Assembly: GCF_004959855.1 (NCBI RefSeq)
Contig: NZ_SPNT01000002.1
Span: 372,001 to 436,000, forward strand
Direction of reading: 5' to 3'
DNA: 64,000 nt
Source: Nitratireductor sp. XY-223
GTDB taxonomy: Bacteria; Pseudomonadota; Alphaproteobacteria; Rhizobiales; Rhizobiaceae
Under the pieces are notes generated by a model, which was given only the letters and a program-made list of their open reading frames with translations, ran no database searches and was not told the origin of the DNA. The position numbers were made by a program, and so were the translations under genes. Within the stretch, counting starts at the first letter, position 1, and each line of letters starts with the position of its first letter. Positions 61,151 to 64,000 of this stretch are shown piece after piece.

Positions 61151-61591
61151 ATGCGCACACGCCCTGCCTCAAGGCTGATCGTTCTCGACCCGCGTGGACG
61201 GGTGCTGCTCTTCCGCTTCGTGTTCGAGCGCGGACCGCTCGCCGGCCGGGATTACTGGGCAACGCCCGGCGGCGGCCTTGAAGCGGGCGAAACCTTCAGG
61301 CGTGCGGCCCTGCGGGAGCTGAGAGAGGAAACGGGGATCGAAGCCGGCGATGTCGGACCGGAAATCGCGCGGCGACAATTCGAACTGCAGCTTCCGGACG
61401 GTGAAATCGTCAGAGCGGACGAACGCTTTTTCCGCATCGCGGTGCAACAGCCCACTGTGTCACGCAGCGGCTGGACCGTGTTGGAAACGCAGGTGATGAA
61501 AGAGCACCGCTGGTGGACACGCGGCGAAATCCTGAAAACCACCGACACCGTCTATCCCGAGGACCTGGTCGCGCTGCTGGGCGGCGGCTGA
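61151..61591 (+). CDS. Nudix hydrolase
   Basis: 146 residues. The Nudix box is complete: GGGLEAGETFRRAALRELREETGI (in two parts, GGGLEAGE then RELREETGI). Hydrolyses a nucleoside diphosphate linked to another moiety; specificity unknown. RLIVLDPRGRVLLFRF at the start is typical. No strong ribosome-binding site is seen. ATG at 61151. Convergent with polA, stops nine bases apart. Confidence 0.9.
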   Translation: MRTRPASRLIVLDPRGRVLLFRFVFERGPLAGRDYWATPGGGLEAGETFRRAALRELREETGIEAGDVGPEIARRQFELQLPDGEIVRADERFFRIAVQQPTVSRSGWTVLETQVMKEHRWWTRGEILKTTDTVYPEDLVALLGGG

Positions 61592-61599
61592 ACAGCGCG

Positions 61600-64000
61600 T
61601 CAGTGCGCCTCGTCCCAGTTGTCGGCGGCGCGGGCATCGACCTTCAGCGGCACCTTCATCGCGACGGCCGGCATCGCGGCATTTTCCATCACGTCGGTCA
61701 CGACACGAATAGTCTTGTCGACCTCGTCCCGCGGCACCTCGAAGATCAGTTCGTCATGCACCTGCAGGAGCATGCGCGCGGCAAGCCCCGCCTCTTCCAG
61801 CGCCGGGTCCATCCGGATCATGGCGCGGCGGATGATGTCGGCGGCCGAGCCCTGGATCGGCGCATTGATGGCAGCGCGCTCGTTGAAAGCGCGCATGTGC
61901 GGATTGCCGGAGGCGATGTCCGGGTAGTGCGCCCGGCGGCCGAAGATCGTCTCGACATAACCCTTGTCGCGCGCCGCGGCCTTGGTGTTGTCCATATAGT
62001 CCTTGATGCCCGGAAAGCGCTCGAAATAGGTCTTGATATAGTCACTCGCCTCGGAGCGCTCGATGCCCAGCTGGTTGGCGAGACCGAAGGCGGAAATGCC
62101 GTAGATGATGCCGAAATTGATCGCCTTGGCGCGGCGGCGAACCTCGGACGGCATGTCCTTGACCGGCACGCCGAACATCTCGGAGGCGGTCATAGCGTGG
62201 ATGTCCATGCCGTCGGCGAAGGCCTGCTTGAGCGCGTCGATGTCGGCGACATGGGCAAGCACCCGCAATTCGATCTGCGAATAGTCGGCCGAGACCAGCT
62301 TGTTGCCAGGCTCGCACACGAAGGCGGTACGGATCTTGCGGCCCTCGGTCGTGCGTATGGGAATATTTTGCAGGTTCGGGTCGGAGGACGAGAGCCGGCC
62401 GGTCGTCGTCGCCGCCAGCGCGTAGGAGGTGTGGACGCGTTTCGTTTCCGGATTGATGTAATCGGGCAGGGCGTCCGTGTAGGTGGATTTCAGCTTGGTA
62501 AGCTGGCGCCAATCGACGATCTTGCGCGGTAGTTCGTGGCCTTCGGCCGCAAGGTCCTCGAGCACCTGCGCCGAGGTCGACCACTGGCCGGTCTTCGTCT
62601 TGGAGCCGCCCGGCAGGCCCATGTTTCCGAACAGGATCTCGCCGAGCTGCTTGGGCGAGCCGATGTTGAACTTGGCACCGGCGAGCTCGTAAATCTCGTC
62701 CTCGAGCGCGGCGGCGCCCTGCGCGAAATCGCCGGACAGCCGCGACAGGATCTGCCGGTCGACGCTGATGCCGCGCAATTCCATTTTTGCCAGCACAGGC
62801 ACCATCGGCCGCTCGAGCCGCTCATAGACGGAGGCAAGCCCCTCGGCGGCGAGGCGCGGTTTGAGGACCTGCCAGAGCCTCAGTGTGATATCGGCGTCCT
62901 CGGCGGCATAGGCGGTCGCCTTGTCGATCTCGACGAAATCGAAGGTCACGGCCGATTTGCCGCTGCCTGCCACCTCCTTGTAGGCGATCGGCTTGTGGCC
63001 GAGCCAGCGGTCGGACAGCGCATCCATGCCCTGGCCGCCGCGGCCTGCATCGAGCGCGTAGGAAACCAGCATCGTGTCGTCGAAGCCGCGCACCTCGATG
63101 CCGTAGCGCTTCATGAGCAGCCAGTCATATTTGAGGTTCTGTGCGATCTTCAGGACCGCCGGATCCTCGAGCAGCGCCTTGAGCTGTGCCAGGGCGTCGT
63201 CGATGGGGATCTGGTCGTCTGCCAGTCCGCCGCCGAGCAGATCGTCCTGGCCCTTCCTGTGGCTGAGCGGCACATAGCAGGCCTTGACCGGGCCGGCGGC
63301 GTTCGAGGCACCGTCCTGCGGCTGATAGGCGAGTGAGAAACCGACGAGTTCGGCCTGCATGGCGTCGAGCGACGTGGATTCCGTATCGAACGCGACAACG
63401 CCGGTCTCGCGCGCCACGGCGATGAAGCCGGAGAGTGTCTGCGCGTCGCGGATGCAGGCATAGCTTTCATGGTCGATCTTCGCGTCGGCCGCCGCGCTGG
63501 CGCGCGCGGCGGCAAGATCCGCCGGCTTCCAGCCGCCGCCCGACGCTGCGCGCGGCACCGCCTTCGGTTCGGGCGCGTCACCGGCGTCGAGGTCGGGTCC
63601 GCGCGCCTCGGGGCCCCATTCCACCGGCACGTCCGCCGCCTCGATCGCCGCGGCGTCGGTCTCGGTCGCCTCGGCGACGCGGCGCGTCAGCGCGTTGAAG
63701 CCCATGGCCTTCAAAAACGCGATCAGCTTCGGGCCGTCCTGCGGCTCGAGCCTGAAGTCGGCGGGCGTGTCGTCCACCGGCGCATCCTTGCGCAAGGTCA
63801 CCAGCTCGCGCGAAAGACGCGCCTGGTCGGCGAACTCGATGATGTTCTCGCGCCGCTTGTTCTGCTTGATCTCGCCGGCCCGCTCGAGCAGCGTGTCGAG
63901 ATCGCCGAAGGTTTCAAGAAGCTGCGCCGCCGTCTTCGGCCCGATGCCGGGAATTCCCGGAATATTGTCGGTCGAATCGCCCGTCAGGGACTGCAGGTCG
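61600..64000 (-). CDS. polA: DNA polymerase I (N-terminus outside window)
   Basis: 800 residues visible of about 980-1000. From the right edge: the end of the 5'-3' exonuclease domain (LTGDSTDNIPGIPGIGPKTA helix-hairpin-helix), then the 3'-5' proofreading domain with intact ExoI FDTESTSLD and ExoIII AYAAEDADITLRLW, and the polymerase with motif A SADYSQIELRVLAH, the O-helix RRRAKAINFGIIYGIS, and motif C LQVHDELIFEV. DNA repair and Okazaki fragment processing. The visible chain is continuous to the window edge, so it is not truncated, only cut. Stop at 61600, convergent to the Nudix gene. Confidence 0.98.
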   Translation of the reverse strand, partial: DLQSLTGDSTDNIPGIPGIGPKTAAQLLETFGDLDTLLERAGEIKQNKRRENIIEFADQARLSRELVTLRKDAPVDDTPADFRLEPQDGPKLIAFLKAMGFNALTRRVAEATETDAAAIEAADVPVEWGPEARGPDLDAGDAPEPKAVPRAASGGGWKPADLAAARASAAADAKIDHESYACIRDAQTLSGFIAVARETGVVAFDTESTSLDAMQAELVGFSLAYQPQDGASNAAGPVKACYVPLSHRKGQDDLLGGGLADDQIPIDDALAQLKALLEDPAVLKIAQNLKYDWLLMKRYGIEVRGFDDTMLVSYALDAGRGGQGMDALSDRWLGHKPIAYKEVAGSGKSAVTFDFVEIDKATAYAAEDADITLRLWQVLKPRLAAEGLASVYERLERPMVPVLAKMELRGISVDRQILSRLSGDFAQGAAALEDEIYELAGAKFNIGSPKQLGEILFGNMGLPGGSKTKTGQWSTSAQVLEDLAAEGHELPRKIVDWRQLTKLKSTYTDALPDYINPETKRVHTSYALAATTTGRLSSSDPNLQNIPIRTTEGRKIRTAFVCEPGNKLVSADYSQIELRVLAHVADIDALKQAFADGMDIHAMTASEMFGVPVKDMPSEVRRRAKAINFGIIYGISAFGLANQLGIERSEASDYIKTYFERFPGIKDYMDNTKAAARDKGYVETIFGRRAHYPDIASGNPHMRAFNERAAINAPIQGSAADIIRRAMIRMDPALEEAGLAARMLLQVHDELIFEVPRDEVDKTIRVVTDVMENAAMPAVAMKVPLKVDARAADNWDEAH

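Overview
This window (64 kb, GC-rich) comes from an alphaproteobacterial chromosome, most likely Hyphomicrobiales (Rhizobiales). The grounds are: the glk / MsbA-type exporter pair, a BTLCP (DUF920) cysteine protease, an MbfA-type ferritin-exporter preceded by an Irr-like palindrome, PolA with an intact proofreading domain, and rhizobial-style infC-rpmI-rplT / pheST. TRAP transporters, a PAPS sulfotransferase and FG-GAP/ASPIC domains suggest a free-living, possibly marine heterotroph; that is inference. No rRNA, CRISPR, prophage, integrase or insertion sequence was seen. One tRNA gene (Leu-CAG) is present.

Layout. 0-4 kb: MsbA-like ABC exporter (cut by the window edge), glucokinase, murein endopeptidase MepA. 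4-7.4 kb: a polyprenyl-sugar cassette made of a GT-C membrane glycosyltransferase divergent from a GT2 (GtrB/DPM-like) and GtrA pair. 7.5-14.4 kb: the most unusual block, with two tandem paralogous outer-membrane barrels sharing an upstream palindrome, then a divergent single-gene fusion of an ArsP/UPF0718-like permease, a seven-repeat FG-GAP propeller carrying a three-pair cysteine insert, and an ASPIC/UnbV domain; its reading frame overlaps a sulfotransferase gene. 14.5-22 kb: MocA-type oxidoreductase, nicotinamide phosphoribosyltransferase, pheT, pheS, rplT, rpmI and infC (AUU start). 22-31.7 kb: hydrolase, BTLCP protease, CBS plus degenerate GGDEF protein, MbfA, YiiX-like hydrolase, LytTR membrane regulator, DUF2306, lepA, a palindrome-rich noncoding island, an EF-hand protein and ogt.

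31.8-38.8 kb: tRNA-Leu, then an IclR regulator divergent from a TRAP transporter, amidase, a 65-aa membrane protein and a D-2-hydroxyacid dehydrogenase, which together look like uptake and catabolism of a 2-oxo/2-hydroxy acid or its amide. 38.8-46.7 kb: large patatin phospholipase and a Dpp/Opp-type peptide ABC system whose binding protein is encoded convergently. 47-50.5 kb: membrane class III nucleotidyl cyclase and a PAS-GGDEF-EAL protein. 51-61 kb: a second catabolic cluster (zinc ADH, DapA-family lyase, cupin, TRAP transporter, DUF1330, quinone oxidoreductase) divergent from a GntR/FCD regulator, with an AEC permease and a 3-hydroxyacid dehydrogenase nearby. A shared TTATCGATAAT palindrome ties the dehydrogenase to this cluster. 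The window ends with a Nudix hydrolase and polA, which is cut by the window edge.

Recurring regulatory themes seen directly in the sequence: GC-rich hairpins between the binding-protein and membrane-subunit genes of both TRAP operons, palindromic operator candidates at three divergent or upstream promoters, and an Irr-type box at mbfA. Functions are assigned from recognisable motifs and family knowledge without database searches. Start codons were chosen by ribosome-binding site and family length and are marked where uncertain.
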